In this document: in pieces, positions 1 through 8,562 of the stretch
Numbering within the stretch: the first letter of the stretch is position 1
How the letters are laid out: each line of letters opens with the position of its first letter
NCBI GenBank assembly: GCA_021768245.1
Contig: JAETNO010000008.1
Span: forward strand, 30,251-94,250
Length of the DNA: 64,000 nt
Direction of reading: 5' to 3'
DNA from: Bacteroidaceae bacterium
GTDB taxonomy: Bacteria; Bacteroidota; Bacteroidia; Bacteroidales; Muribaculaceae
Position numbers and translations under genes: made by a program
Notes under the pieces: model-generated
Database searches by the model: none
The model's input: the letters and a program-made list of their open reading frames with translations, nothing else
What the model was told of the DNA's origin: nothing

Positions 1-279
1 GATGTTTATCTTGAGGTTTTCGAGGAGGATATGAAATACTCCGAGACTCCAATCGGGATGAGCCTGTCGGAAGGTCTCAGTGATATTTTTCAGGTGCTTT
101 ATAATTTTATAGCAACTGTTAAGGATGCCCCTTCGGAAACCGTTAATGCTGCTCTTGTGGCAATAAAGGATGATTTCGGAGCATATTGGAGCCAGAGGCT
201 TTGCAATCTTATGCGACCTCTTAACTATCTTTATTTCAATTCAAGTGATGATGGAGAAGTGGAACAGTTTAATAATTAA
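1..279 (+). CDS. DUF5063-like protein, C-terminal part (5' end outside window)
   Basis: The reading frame is open from the first base of the window and ends with TAA at 277-279, so this is the 3' part of a longer gene. The 92 visible residues contain a helical acidic segment, then a region of the type SLSEGLSDIFQVL and an 'AYWSQRLCNLMRPLNYLYF' segment. This resembles the C-terminal half of DUF5063 proteins, which I recall as lying near rpiB in Bacteroidales. The function of that family is unknown. It ends 11 nt before rpiB and is probably cotranscribed with it. The family assignment is from memory and not certain. Confidence 0.6.
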   Translation, partial: DVYLEVFEEDMKYSETPIGMSLSEGLSDIFQVLYNFIATVKDAPSETVNAALVAIKDDFGAYWSQRLCNLMRPLNYLYFNSSDDGEVEQFNN

Positions 280-290
280 AAGTCAGAAAT

Positions 291-758
291 ATGTCGATTT
301 TAAAGGAAAATTTACCTATTGGTTTTTGCAGTGACCATGCTGGATATGAAATGAAAATAGTGCTCGAAGGGTATCTCGATTCTATGGGCATCACTTACAA
401 GGATTTTGGTACAAACTCCTCTGACAGTTGTGACTATGCCGATTTCGCTCATCCATGTGCATTTGCCGTGGAGAATGGAGAATGTTATCCCGCGATAGCG
501 CTTTGCGGGTCGGGCAATGGGATAGGGATGACCCTTAATAAGCATCAGGGCATACGCGCGGCTATTTGTTGGAATGTTGAACTGGCTGAACTTGCCCGTC
601 GTCATAATAATGCGAATGTGCTTGTGCTGCCTGCCCGTTTTATTGACAATGTGACTGCGATAAATATAGTGGAAACTTTTCTGAACACTCCTTTTGATGG
701 AGGACGTCATGAACGTCGGATTGAGAAAATTCCTCTTTCAGGCTGTTCCTGCAAATAA
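291..758 (+). CDS. rpiB: ribose-5-phosphate isomerase B
   Basis: This 155-aa cytoplasmic enzyme interconverts ribose-5-phosphate and ribulose-5-phosphate in the non-oxidative pentose phosphate pathway. The sequence shows the RpiB/LacA-LacB signature: 'FCSDHAGYEMK' near the N-terminus, the 'CGSGNGIGMTLNK' phosphate/anion-hole loop around residues 72-84, and 'GIRAAICWN' followed by 'ARRHNNANVL'. Length is normal for the family. ATG at 291 follows the stop of the DUF5063-like gene by 11 nt, suggesting one transcript. A strong hairpin at 811-849 follows the stop codon. Confidence 0.95.
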   Translation: MSILKENLPIGFCSDHAGYEMKIVLEGYLDSMGITYKDFGTNSSDSCDYADFAHPCAFAVENGECYPAIALCGSGNGIGMTLNKHQGIRAAICWNVELAELARRHNNANVLVLPARFIDNVTAINIVETFLNTPFDGGRHERRIEKIPLSGCSCK

Positions 759-810
759 TGTTATTGTAACATCGTATATTATTCATTATTGAGTAAATTT
801 ATCATAATAA

Positions 811-849
811 CCGCCCGCTGAAATTCCAATTGAGTTTTTCAGCGGGCGG
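811..849. terminator. bidirectional intrinsic terminator between rpiB and the O-acetyltransferase gene
   Basis: A 13-bp perfect inverted repeat (stems 811-823 and 837-849, CCGCCCGCTGAAA and its complement) lies between two convergent genes. It is extended by a second outer pairing, TTTATCATA at 798-806 with TATGATAAA at 855-863. The AT-rich flanks fit termination from both sides. Confidence 0.8.
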
Positions 850-870
850 TCAATATGATAAATCGTATTT

Positions 871-1485
871 TTATTCAGGAATGGAATCAGCGATATCCGT
901 GATGATGTCGGATGCGCTTATTTCTCTGACAGGCTTGCATGGACTTCCAATCGCGAGCGTAAGGGGTGGAATGTCGCGGGTGACGATACTTCCTGCTCCA
1001 ATTACCGCTCCGTCTCCGATTTTTACGCCAGGCAGGATTATGGTGTTTCCGCCAATCCATACATCGTTGCCAATCGTGACAGGCTTAGCCTGCATGATGC
1101 CTTCATTTCGTTGATTCGGGTCGAGAGCATGGATAATTGTGTATATTGATACATTCGGGCCTATGAATACATGGTCGCCTATTGTTACGGGTGCTTCATC
1201 GAGAATTGTCATGTTGAAGTTCCCTATGAAGTCATTACCTATGTGGATATGCGATCCAAAATCACAACGAAACGGAGAATGTATTATAAACCTTTCACCA
1301 ATTGAGCCAAGAATTTTACGGAATAACTTTTCCCGTTGTCCTGTCAAAGATGGAGGTAGGCTGTTGAGTTCAAAACACAAATCGGCGCAGGCATTTAGCC
1401 CGGATTCGATTTCAGGAGCGATGCCGTGATGCCAAAATCCTTGACGCATTAAGTCGAGCCTATTGAGTTTTGGTTCAGATTCCAT
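871..1485 (-). CDS. maa: sugar O-acetyltransferase (maltose/galactoside acetyltransferase family)
   Basis: A 204-aa protein of the LacA/Maa/NodL group, which transfers acetyl from acetyl-CoA to a sugar hydroxyl. The N-terminus has the small helical Mac-type domain ('LDLMRQGFWHHGIAP' to about residue 60). It is followed by a left-handed beta-helix of hexapeptide repeats ('IHIGNDFIGNFNMTILDEA', 'VTIGDHVFIGPN', 'VTIGNDVWIGGN', 'GAVIGAGSIVTRDIPP'). The conserved catalytic His is in 'IYTIIHALD'. The gene starts 30 nt after the stop of rho on the same strand, so readthrough from rho is likely. The true acceptor sugar cannot be told from sequence. Confidence 0.88.
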   Translation of the reverse strand: MESEPKLNRLDLMRQGFWHHGIAPEIESGLNACADLCFELNSLPPSLTGQREKLFRKILGSIGERFIIHSPFRCDFGSHIHIGNDFIGNFNMTILDEAPVTIGDHVFIGPNVSIYTIIHALDPNQRNEGIMQAKPVTIGNDVWIGGNTIILPGVKIGDGAVIGAGSIVTRDIPPLTLAIGSPCKPVREISASDIITDIADSIPE

Positions 1486-1515
1486 TGTCGTAATTAATCA
1501 TTATAAGGAGTAATG

Positions 1516-3678
1516 TCAGTCACCCATGGTACGCAGGAGTTCATCATTGTCAGATGTCCTCTCCATTCTGTCCTTGATGAATTCCATCGCTTCAATAGAA
1601 TTGCGGTCGCTTAGGAAGCGACGGAGAATCCACATGCGGTTAAGTGTCTCGTTACGGAGCAGAAGGTCGTCGCGACGTGTGCTTGACGCCATGATGTCGA
1701 CTGCCGGGAATACGCGCTTGTTGGAGAGCTTGCGGTCGAGTTGAAGTTCCATATTGCCCGTGCCTTTAAACTCTTCGAAGATAACTTCGTCCATCTTTGA
1801 GCTCGTTTCAGTGAGAGCGGTAGCGATAATTGTCAGAGATCCTCCGTTTTCGATGTTTCGGGCTGCTCCGAAGAAACGTTTGGGTTTCTGAAGTGCATTT
1901 GCATCCACTCCTCCCGAGAGTATTTTGCCGGATGCAGGAGCGCATGTGTTATAGGCTCTTGCGAGTCGGGTGATAGAGTCGAGTAATATTACAACGTCAT
2001 GACCGCACTCTACCATTCTTTTAGCTTTTTCAAGCACGATTGATGCTATTTTCACATGGCGGTCAGCTGGTTCATCGAAAGTGGACGCTATTACTTCAGC
2101 ATTTACACTTCGGCTCATATCGGTAACCTCTTCGGGGCGCTCATCGATGAGAAGAATCATTATGTAGGTCTCCGGGTGATTTTCCGCAATCGCATTGGCA
2201 ATATCTTTAAGGAGTATTGTCTTACCGGTCTTGGGCGGTGCGACGATGAGTCCACGCTGTCCTTTGCCGATAGGGGAGAACATATCCACGACTCTTGTCG
2301 AAATATTGCTTGAGCGACCGGAGGTCAAATCGAATTTCTCATCAGGGAAGAGCGGAGTCAGGTGCTCGAAAGCTACGCGGTCACGGATATATTCTGGAGA
2401 GCGTCCATTTACGCTGCGCACTGAACTGAGAGGGAAATATTTATCACCTTCGCGTGGGGCGCGTAGGGTAGCGTCTACGACATCGCCGGTGCGTAGGGAG
2501 TATTGTTTAATCTGTTCCTTTGTGACGAGAACATCGTCGGGCGATGCAAGATAATTATAGTCGCTTGAACGGAGGAACCCGTGCCCTTCGGGCATGATTT
2601 CAAGCACGCCTGTTGTCTCGATTATACCGTCGAAATTATATGCCGATGCCGATGGCGCTTTTTGCTCGAACTGTTGGTTTTTGTTGCGGTTCTTTTTATT
2701 CTTCTTGCCTTGTTGCTGCTGCTTTTCCATGCCGGGCTCACCAAGGACAATCGGAGCTGCAGGCTGCTGTGGGTGAGTCGGCATAGCCTGCGGAATCTGT
2801 GCGGCTTGCTCTTTTTCCTGTTGGGAGCGGGGAGCGAATGTACGTCCTCCCGAGCGGGGGAAGAATGAACCGAAAGAGCTGTCTTTAGGACGGAAATCCC
2901 GTTTTTGTTGAGGATTGTTCTCTATGTCCGAAGCTTGTACTATTGTTTCGGTTGGTTTACCTGGACGTATGAATACACCGTGCCGTGGGCGTTCGTCGGT
3001 TTGTTGTTCAGAAGTCTGCCCGGCCGTTTCATTCTCAGGTTGTTTATTGTCAGTTTCCAAGTGGGTTGGAAGGGCTAAAGGCTGTTCAGGTTGAGTAAAT
3101 ACGGTCGGCTGTTCTGATTCCTTCGATAGGGATTCAGAAGGCTTTTCTTCTGTGGTCGTTATTGCTGCGTCTTCTTCGTTCTGCGGGTTTCTTGGCGGCC
3201 GTCCACGGCGTCGTTTTGGCTGCTGCTCTCCTTGACTTTGTTGTGGTTCCAAAGTGCTTGGTTCAGCCACTATGTCGTCCTGTGTCGTTTTTTCTTGTGT
3301 CGCAGCTATCCCTTCATCAGCAGTAGCAGTTTCGTCTGTGGTAGCTTGGTTTTTGGGCTTGCGACCACGTCGTTTGGGCGTTTGCTCAGACGGCTGTTCT
3401 ACGGCTTGCTGTTCGGTTGTCTGATTTGATGCCTCTTCAGCCTTTTTCTGTTTTGTGGCTTTAGGGGCATTTTCTTCTTTATTATCTTTCTTATTTTTCC
3501 GTCCCCGGTTGTTTGCGGCAGATGATGTCGCGGCGGCGACATCGCGGGCCTGCTTGTCGAGGATTTCATAGACAAGATTTTCCTTGTCCTCAAGATTGAT
3601 TTTTTTTATACCATTGGATTCTGCTACCTCACGAAGTTGTGAGTTGTCCATGGCTTCAAGCTCAGAATAATTGTACAT
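1516..3678 (-). CDS. rho: transcription termination factor Rho with long N-terminal insert
   Basis: Rho is the hexameric RNA-dependent ATPase that ends transcription. This copy is 720 aa against about 420 in E. coli. An N-terminal Rho_N helical domain (residues 1-45) is followed by about 300 residues rich in Q, E, P, T and K. That insert carries three basic Gly-Arg motifs ('NRGRKNKK', 'RRGRKPKN', 'RRRGRPPRN'). Then come the cold-shock RNA-binding domain (about 350-420), Walker A 'APPKTGKT' near 480, Walker B 'VVILLDS' near 565 and the usual C-terminal ATPase. Low-complexity inserts of this kind are known in Bacteroidota Rho. A long leader precedes it, with a good promoter at 4034-4065. Confidence 0.97.
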   Translation of the reverse strand: MYNYSELEAMDNSQLREVAESNGIKKINLEDKENLVYEILDKQARDVAAATSSAANNRGRKNKKDNKEENAPKATKQKKAEEASNQTTEQQAVEQPSEQTPKRRGRKPKNQATTDETATADEGIAATQEKTTQDDIVAEPSTLEPQQSQGEQQPKRRRGRPPRNPQNEEDAAITTTEEKPSESLSKESEQPTVFTQPEQPLALPTHLETDNKQPENETAGQTSEQQTDERPRHGVFIRPGKPTETIVQASDIENNPQQKRDFRPKDSSFGSFFPRSGGRTFAPRSQQEKEQAAQIPQAMPTHPQQPAAPIVLGEPGMEKQQQQGKKNKKNRNKNQQFEQKAPSASAYNFDGIIETTGVLEIMPEGHGFLRSSDYNYLASPDDVLVTKEQIKQYSLRTGDVVDATLRAPREGDKYFPLSSVRSVNGRSPEYIRDRVAFEHLTPLFPDEKFDLTSGRSSNISTRVVDMFSPIGKGQRGLIVAPPKTGKTILLKDIANAIAENHPETYIMILLIDERPEEVTDMSRSVNAEVIASTFDEPADRHVKIASIVLEKAKRMVECGHDVVILLDSITRLARAYNTCAPASGKILSGGVDANALQKPKRFFGAARNIENGGSLTIIATALTETSSKMDEVIFEEFKGTGNMELQLDRKLSNKRVFPAVDIMASSTRRDDLLLRNETLNRMWILRRFLSDRNSIEAMEFIKDRMERTSDNDELLRTMGD

Positions 3679-4027
3679 ATTATAATATAAGGTGGCGGGA
3701 GTGGAATTGCCCGCATGGATATACAGACGCTATCTTTGCGTCGCGTGATTCAATGGATAATCGCGCTGGTTGTTAGACAGTAATTCGTTGGGAAATTGTA
3801 TTTGTAACGTTGAGGGGAGTATGCACAGATGCTTCGTTTCCCTCAATGAAGTTTGTTTGCCGGTCACTTTAATTCAGCCATTCTTTGCAATCCGACAAAG
3901 ACAGGAAAGAGGTCATATTGAAATCGGGGGGGAGAAGCTTACGAATCCATTTTCCGGAAACAACAAGCCTGATTTGCATTGGCTTTTAGTGATGATTAAT
4001 TCCGAAAAATTAAATCCTGCTATGAAT
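3679..4027 (-). promoter_or_regulatory. long 5' leader of rho (predicted)
   Basis: The only good leftward promoter I find upstream of rho lies at 4034-4065, which implies a leader of about 350 nt. I see no credible gene in this stretch on either strand. A short GC hairpin (GCGGG at 3695-3699 pairing with CCCGC at 3710-3714) sits about 17 nt upstream of the rho start codon and could affect translation. E. coli rho is also autoregulated through its leader; whether this one is attenuated is inference. Confidence 0.45.
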
Positions 4028-4033
4028 ACGCTG

Positions 4034-4065
4034 CAAAGATACAATCAATTTTAAAATTTAACAAA
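4034..4065 (-). promoter_or_regulatory. rho promoter
   Basis: On the minus strand there is TTTG (4062-4065), a 20-nt spacer and TATCTTTG (4034-4041). This matches the Bacteroidota primary sigma consensus TTTG-N19-21-TAnnTTTG exactly. Start of transcription is expected near 4027. Confidence 0.7.
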
Positions 4066-4173
4066 TAATAGATGAAAATTGTTTCGTGGTTCTCAGATCG
4101 GTGTTTATATATGTCGGTCTCGCCTTGATTGTAATTTATGAAAGTTTATCGTGTCTGATTAGGAAAAAAATCG

Positions 4174-4181
4174 TAAATTTG
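4174..4181 (+). promoter_or_regulatory. -7 element upstream of nusB
   Basis: TAAATTTG on the plus strand, 43 nt before the nusB start, matches the TAnnTTTG -7 consensus. No good TTTG is found at the expected -33 distance, so this is a weaker call. Confidence 0.45.
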
Positions 4182-4224
4182 TGGCGTCAATTCATTAGCA
4201 AGAAAAAATAGCTCATTAATAGTT

Positions 4225-5664
4225 ATGATAAATCGAGTTTTGATTCGAATCAAAGTGGTCCAGCTGCTCTATTCTTATCTGCTTACGCAAAGCGAGTTTA
4301 AGATTGAGCCGCCGATAGAAAATCCTTCACGTGATAAAAAATACGGTTATGATCTCTATCTCGATTTGCTGATGTTGATTCTTGAGATGTCGGGTTTGGA
4401 TGTCTCTTCCGGACGTAGGCAGTCTCCGTTGAGAGGAATAGCACTGAATAAGCATATCGACCGCAATGCTCTGGCTCGTTCGCTCAATTCAATAGATGAG
4501 ATTCGTACAATAATTTTGCGCGACCGTTCTGGCGTGGCTCAGTTCGATTCGGTTATTCCTGCGATTTATGACGCAATCCCGACGCTCCCGGCATATAAAA
4601 GCTATGTCCGCATCAAGAAACCCGAACTGAAAGATGATGTCGCATTATGGGTTTCGATAGTGACTAACCTGATAGCGGATAATCCTCAGTTTATGGCTGT
4701 TGCAAGAAAGAATCCTGATTTCACGCTCGCAGGTTTCACTCGTGGTGTCAATTCGCTTTTGCACACCCTGAACGAATATAATGATAACAGGACTCTTTTC
4801 AACCATGCCCGTCACGCTTTGGACTATTCTTTAGACAAGGCCCACGAGCTCTACTATAGATTGCTCCTGCTTTCCGTTGAGATTACGCGTATGCAGGATC
4901 AGCGTCTTGATGCTGCAAAGCATAAATATCTACCCTCGGATGAGGATTTGCACCCCAACATGCGTTTCGTGGAAAACAAGTTTGTGAAAGCGTTGACGGA
5001 TAATGCCGATTTTCAGGCTTATGTCGATGGAAAGAAACTTACATGGGATGCTGACGTGCTTTTGCTCCGCGGCCTTCTCGATAAAATAATTGAGAGTGAT
5101 TTGTATACGGAATACATGTCGAATCCGAAAGAGCCTGACTTTGAGGCGGACTGCAATTTCTGGCGTCAGGTTTATAAGACCATTATTCTTCCGGGCGATG
5201 AGCTTGCTGAGGCTTTGGAGTCAAAATCCGTATATTGGAATGATGATATCCACGTCATGGGCACATTCGTGCTTAAAACAATCCGTCGTTTCGCGCAAAG
5301 CGCGACAGGCGGAACTGATGTGCGCCTGTTGCCGCAGTTCAAGGACGAGGAGGACAGCCGGTTCGGCCCTTCGCTCTTTGAGCTTGCCGTGAAACATTGC
5401 GATGAATATCGTGAGTTGATTGACTCCTTTGTCAATGAACATCGTTGGGATGCCGAACGTCTTGCTTTTATGGACATAGTGATTATGGTTACAGCCATAA
5501 CCGAACTGATGAACTTCCCTGCGATACCTATAGCGGTTACCCTCAACGAGTATATAGAGATTGCCAACGCTTACAGCACTCCGCGCAGCGGTGCCTTTAT
5601 AAACGGTATTCTCTATTCTGTCATTAACCATTTGAAGGAGGAGGGAAAGCTGATAAAGGGCTGA
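4225..5664 (+). CDS. nusB: transcription antitermination/termination factor NusB, enlarged form
   Basis: The last 150 residues are a recognisable NusB domain, ending 'FPAIPIAVTLNEYIEIANAYSTP' and 'FINGILYSVINHL'. NusB binds boxA RNA with NusE (ribosomal protein S10) in rRNA antitermination. The first 330 residues begin 'MINRVLIRIKVVQLLYSYL', as in Bacteroidota NusB proteins, and form a helical extension. At 479 aa it is longer than E. coli NusB (about 140 aa) and also longer than the roughly 300 aa I recall for Bacteroides. It lies divergent from rho and upstream of yajC. Confidence 0.9.
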   Translation: MINRVLIRIKVVQLLYSYLLTQSEFKIEPPIENPSRDKKYGYDLYLDLLMLILEMSGLDVSSGRRQSPLRGIALNKHIDRNALARSLNSIDEIRTIILRDRSGVAQFDSVIPAIYDAIPTLPAYKSYVRIKKPELKDDVALWVSIVTNLIADNPQFMAVARKNPDFTLAGFTRGVNSLLHTLNEYNDNRTLFNHARHALDYSLDKAHELYYRLLLLSVEITRMQDQRLDAAKHKYLPSDEDLHPNMRFVENKFVKALTDNADFQAYVDGKKLTWDADVLLLRGLLDKIIESDLYTEYMSNPKEPDFEADCNFWRQVYKTIILPGDELAEALESKSVYWNDDIHVMGTFVLKTIRRFAQSATGGTDVRLLPQFKDEEDSRFGPSLFELAVKHCDEYRELIDSFVNEHRWDAERLAFMDIVIMVTAITELMNFPAIPIAVTLNEYIEIANAYSTPRSGAFINGILYSVINHLKEEGKLIKG

Positions 5665-5728
5665 TCCTCACCTATGGTAATCGTTTAAATAATTGAAATA
5701 ACCTACATATAACTAAAACGAATTTTAT

Positions 5729-6043
5729 ATGCTTAACACTATCCTTCTCCAGTCAATCGATTCAAGCTGGGCAAATATCCTGATGATTGTGGCGCTCATC
5801 GCAGTTTTCTATTTTATGATGATTCGTCCGCAGCAGAAGCGCCAGAATGAGATAAAGAAATTCCGCGAGGGCCTTAAAGTCGGTGATTCCGTGGTTACTG
5901 CCGGAGGCATCTATGGTAAGGTTAAAAATATCGACGAGACAACATTCTCAATCGAAATTGCAAAGGATGTGCGTATCACTGTAGACAAGGGTTCAGTCTA
6001 TCCCTCAGCCCAGCAGGTTGCACGTGACGCCGCTGAGAAATAA
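5729..6043 (+). CDS. yajC: preprotein translocase subunit YajC
   Basis: A 104-aa protein with one N-terminal membrane segment ('ILMIVALIAVFYFMMI') followed by the diagnostic 'RPQQKRQNEIKKF' and 'LKVGDSVVTAGGIYGKV'. YajC is a small inner-membrane partner of the SecDF-SecYEG translocase. Length is typical. It lies 64 nt after nusB and 43 nt before the ybbR-like gene, consistent with one operon. Confidence 0.95.
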   Translation: MLNTILLQSIDSSWANILMIVALIAVFYFMMIRPQQKRQNEIKKFREGLKVGDSVVTAGGIYGKVKNIDETTFSIEIAKDVRITVDKGSVYPSAQQVARDAAEK

Positions 6044-6086
6044 GTAGACCGTCTATTTCTCTCCCTTGATTGTGGCCTTGGTTGCC

Positions 6087-7055
6087 ATGAACGAGAAAAC
6101 GATAAAAATAAAGCGTAAGGTGACCGCGGCTCTTCATTCGAGTCGCGGCCAAAACGTTTTGCTCTATCTGCTGTTTGTTGCGGTGGCTTTCGTATTTTGG
6201 GTGTTTCTTTCGCTTGATACGGAGGTCCAGCGTGATTTCGATGTGCCGGTGGAACTTCAGGATGTGCCAGACAGTGTAACCATAATCGGACAGCTTCCTC
6301 CTACGATAGGGGTGAGTGTAAAGGGTAAGGATTCACAGCTACTGCGGTTCCTCTGGGGAAAGATGTCGCCGGTAAAATTCAAATGGAATGATAATATTGT
6401 CGGCTCTTCGTTTGTGCTCAACCGTTTGAAGGTTGATTCTCGGTTGCGGGACTATTTTGGAAACGGTGTGCAGATTGTCGCATGCCGTCCTGATTCGCTT
6501 CGCCTTCCTTTCACATCCCAGCCTGGAGTAAAAGTGAAACTGATAGTGCAGACTGATATTCATCCGAATCTGCAATATATTATTTCTGGCCCCATCACGG
6601 CGGATGTGGATTCGGTGACATTATATTCAGTCAATGATTTACCACATTCACTCAAGTTCGTGTCTACTGAGCCGATAGTGAAATCGAATCTTAAAGATAC
6701 TGTCAGGTATGAGGTTAAAGTGAAGCCGATAGCCGGGGTGAGAGTTATCCCTGAGACTGTGACCGTGACAGTCCCTGTCGAACCTTTGATAGCAAGGAAA
6801 CGCAGTGTGAATATCTCTGTTGAGAATCTTCCGGAAGGAGTCAATGTCATTACTTTCCCTTCTAAGGTCGAACTGAGCTATCTTGTGCCGATGAGTGCAT
6901 ATAACGATGATTATCCCGTGAAGGCATATGTCGATTACAAGGCCGGTCGCCCGTCCCGCAAAAAACTTCCCGTGTCTTTGTCGACAATTCCAAGTGTGTA
7001 TCATAGCCTGAGCTTCACCCCTGACAGTGTGGAGTATATAATTGAAACCAGATGA
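6087..7055 (+). CDS. YbbR-domain protein (CdaR-like), single membrane anchor
   Basis: A 322-aa protein with a basic N-terminus, one membrane segment ('LLYLLFVAVAFVFWVFLSL') and an extracytoplasmic region of YbbR-like beta repeats (for example 'VKLIVQTDIHPNLQYIISG' and 'VTVTVPVEPLIA'). In Firmicutes, YbbR/CdaR proteins control the diadenylate cyclase CdaA; the role in Bacteroidota is unclear. I use ATG at 6087; an in-frame TTG lies 21 nt upstream. Its stop overlaps the coaE start in ATGA (7052-7055), so the two are translationally coupled. Confidence 0.82.
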   Translation: MNEKTIKIKRKVTAALHSSRGQNVLLYLLFVAVAFVFWVFLSLDTEVQRDFDVPVELQDVPDSVTIIGQLPPTIGVSVKGKDSQLLRFLWGKMSPVKFKWNDNIVGSSFVLNRLKVDSRLRDYFGNGVQIVACRPDSLRLPFTSQPGVKVKLIVQTDIHPNLQYIISGPITADVDSVTLYSVNDLPHSLKFVSTEPIVKSNLKDTVRYEVKVKPIAGVRVIPETVTVTVPVEPLIARKRSVNISVENLPEGVNVITFPSKVELSYLVPMSAYNDDYPVKAYVDYKAGRPSRKKLPVSLSTIPSVYHSLSFTPDSVEYIIETR

Positions 7056-7648
7056 ATGGGGGAAAGTTAATAGCGATTTCAGGCGGAATTGGATGCGGGA
7101 AGTCTGTTGTCTGCCACATTGTAGAGGCGATGGGTTATAAGGTCTATGATTGCGACTCAAATGCCAAGTCCATTATGGACAGCGATGTTGTAATAAAGGA
7201 CGAGATTGCTAAAGCTATTCATCCAGATGTCATAAAATCTGACGGACTGATTGACCGCAGGCTTCTGAGCGAGATTGTGTTTGCCGACTATGAGGCTTTG
7301 ACAAGGTTGAACAGAATAGTTCATTCCGCAGTAAGGAATGACCTTGCGTTGTGGGTGGAAGGTAATGAAGACGCTGTCATGTTTGTGGAGACAGCTATAC
7401 TGTATCAGAGTGGCCTTGATGCAATGGTCGATGAAGTATGGATGGTTGAAGCTCCACTTGATTTGCGTGTTGACAGGGTGAAAAAACGAAACGGATTTTC
7501 AAGTGAAGAGATTTTGGCGAGAATATCGTCACAGGAATCTTTTGAAATTACAAATTTGCATCCAAATACGCATATTGTGGTTAACGATGGGTGTATGGCG
7601 CTTCTTCCTCAGATTGAAAAGTTGCTTTATCCGTATTTACAGCAATAA
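7052..7648 (+). CDS. coaE: dephospho-CoA kinase
   Basis: A 198-aa kinase for the last step of coenzyme A synthesis (3'-phosphorylation of dephospho-CoA). The P-loop 'GGIGCGKS' lies at residues 8-15. 'VYDCDSNAKSIMD' and the lid-type segment 'RVDRVKKRNGFSSEEILARI' are typical of CoaE. The start codon overlaps the upstream stop by 4 nt. Length is normal. Confidence 0.94.
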   Translation: MNGGKLIAISGGIGCGKSVVCHIVEAMGYKVYDCDSNAKSIMDSDVVIKDEIAKAIHPDVIKSDGLIDRRLLSEIVFADYEALTRLNRIVHSAVRNDLALWVEGNEDAVMFVETAILYQSGLDAMVDEVWMVEAPLDLRVDRVKKRNGFSSEEILARISSQESFEITNLHPNTHIVVNDGCMALLPQIEKLLYPYLQQ

Positions 7649-7717
7649 AAGAGTGTGAAATTACGTTATTGAGAATAATACCAAGTGAAAAATAAGTAAC
7701 GAATATATTATTTGTTT

Positions 7718-8521
7718 ATGAAGCTAAAAGATTTGCTCTATGGTCTTGTCGCTGTCGCAGCTGTAAGCTCCTGCAGTTCTCCTAAGACCGTACTTCCATA
7801 TTTTACTGATATTGAGACTGTAAGCTCCGGTACTTTCCCTATGGACGGTTATATGACGACGATAAAGCCGGATGATGAATTGTATATATCCGTTACGTCT
7901 GTAAGCCCCGAAGCGACTGCAATCTACAATGTCCCGGTTGCGAATCCCGCAACACGGGCTGAGTTGCCTATAACCACAAATCCGGCATATCAGACATATA
8001 GGGTGACATCCGAAGGCTATATAAATTTTCCGGAACTCGGACGGCTGCATGTGGCCGGACTGACAGTAGAGCAGCTTCAGGCTGAACTCACGGAAAAGAT
8101 ATCAAAAGATGTTGACAATCCTCTCGTGACGGTTGAATTGGTGAATTTTCAGGTTAATGTAGCGGGTGAAGTCCAGAATCCCGGTACTATTCCGGTCAAA
8201 CGTAACCGTTTCTCAATTCTTGACGCTCTTTCAGCTGCCGGTGACCTGACCCCTTATGGCGAGCGTTCGAAAGTGCTGTTAATCCGGGAGACCAATGGCA
8301 AGAAAGAATATGTGCATCTCGACCTTAATTCATCGGAACTGCTGACATCGCCATATTTCTATCTGCAACAGAATGACTATATATATGTGGAGCCGAACAA
8401 AGTGCGACAGTCAAACTCTAAGTATAATCAAGACAATGCGTTTAAACTCTCCGTAATCTCTACGGTGGTGAGTGCGGCTTCCGTAATCGCTTCGCTCGTA
8501 ATTGCATTGACAGTTAAATAA
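7718..8521 (+). CDS. polysaccharide export lipoprotein, Wza/OPX family
   Basis: A 267-aa outer-membrane lipoprotein. The signal peptide ends in a lipobox 'AVSSC' with Cys19. It is followed by a Poly_export domain ('IKPDDELYISV', 'YRVTSEGYINFPELGRLHVAGLTVEQLQAEL') and a SLBB-type domain ('FQVNVAGEVQNPGTIPV'), with a hydrophobic C-terminal segment. These proteins form the outer-membrane channel for capsule or exopolysaccharide. I chose ATG at 7718 over an in-frame TTG six bases upstream. It lies 41 nt before the Wzc-like kinase, its usual partner. Confidence 0.9.
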   Translation: MKLKDLLYGLVAVAAVSSCSSPKTVLPYFTDIETVSSGTFPMDGYMTTIKPDDELYISVTSVSPEATAIYNVPVANPATRAELPITTNPAYQTYRVTSEGYINFPELGRLHVAGLTVEQLQAELTEKISKDVDNPLVTVELVNFQVNVAGEVQNPGTIPVKRNRFSILDALSAAGDLTPYGERSKVLLIRETNGKKEYVHLDLNSSELLTSPYFYLQQNDYIYVEPNKVRQSNSKYNQDNAFKLSVISTVVSAASVIASLVIALTVK

Positions 8522-8562
8522 GGCTCTCCGACCGATTTTATCTATACCTTGAATTCATAGTT

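Noticed and set aside
3770..4054. 94-codon plus-strand frame between rho and nusB
   Set aside because: It lies in the predicted rho leader, has no recognisable domain, atypical composition and no promoter of its own at a sensible distance; it covers the minus-strand promoter of rho.
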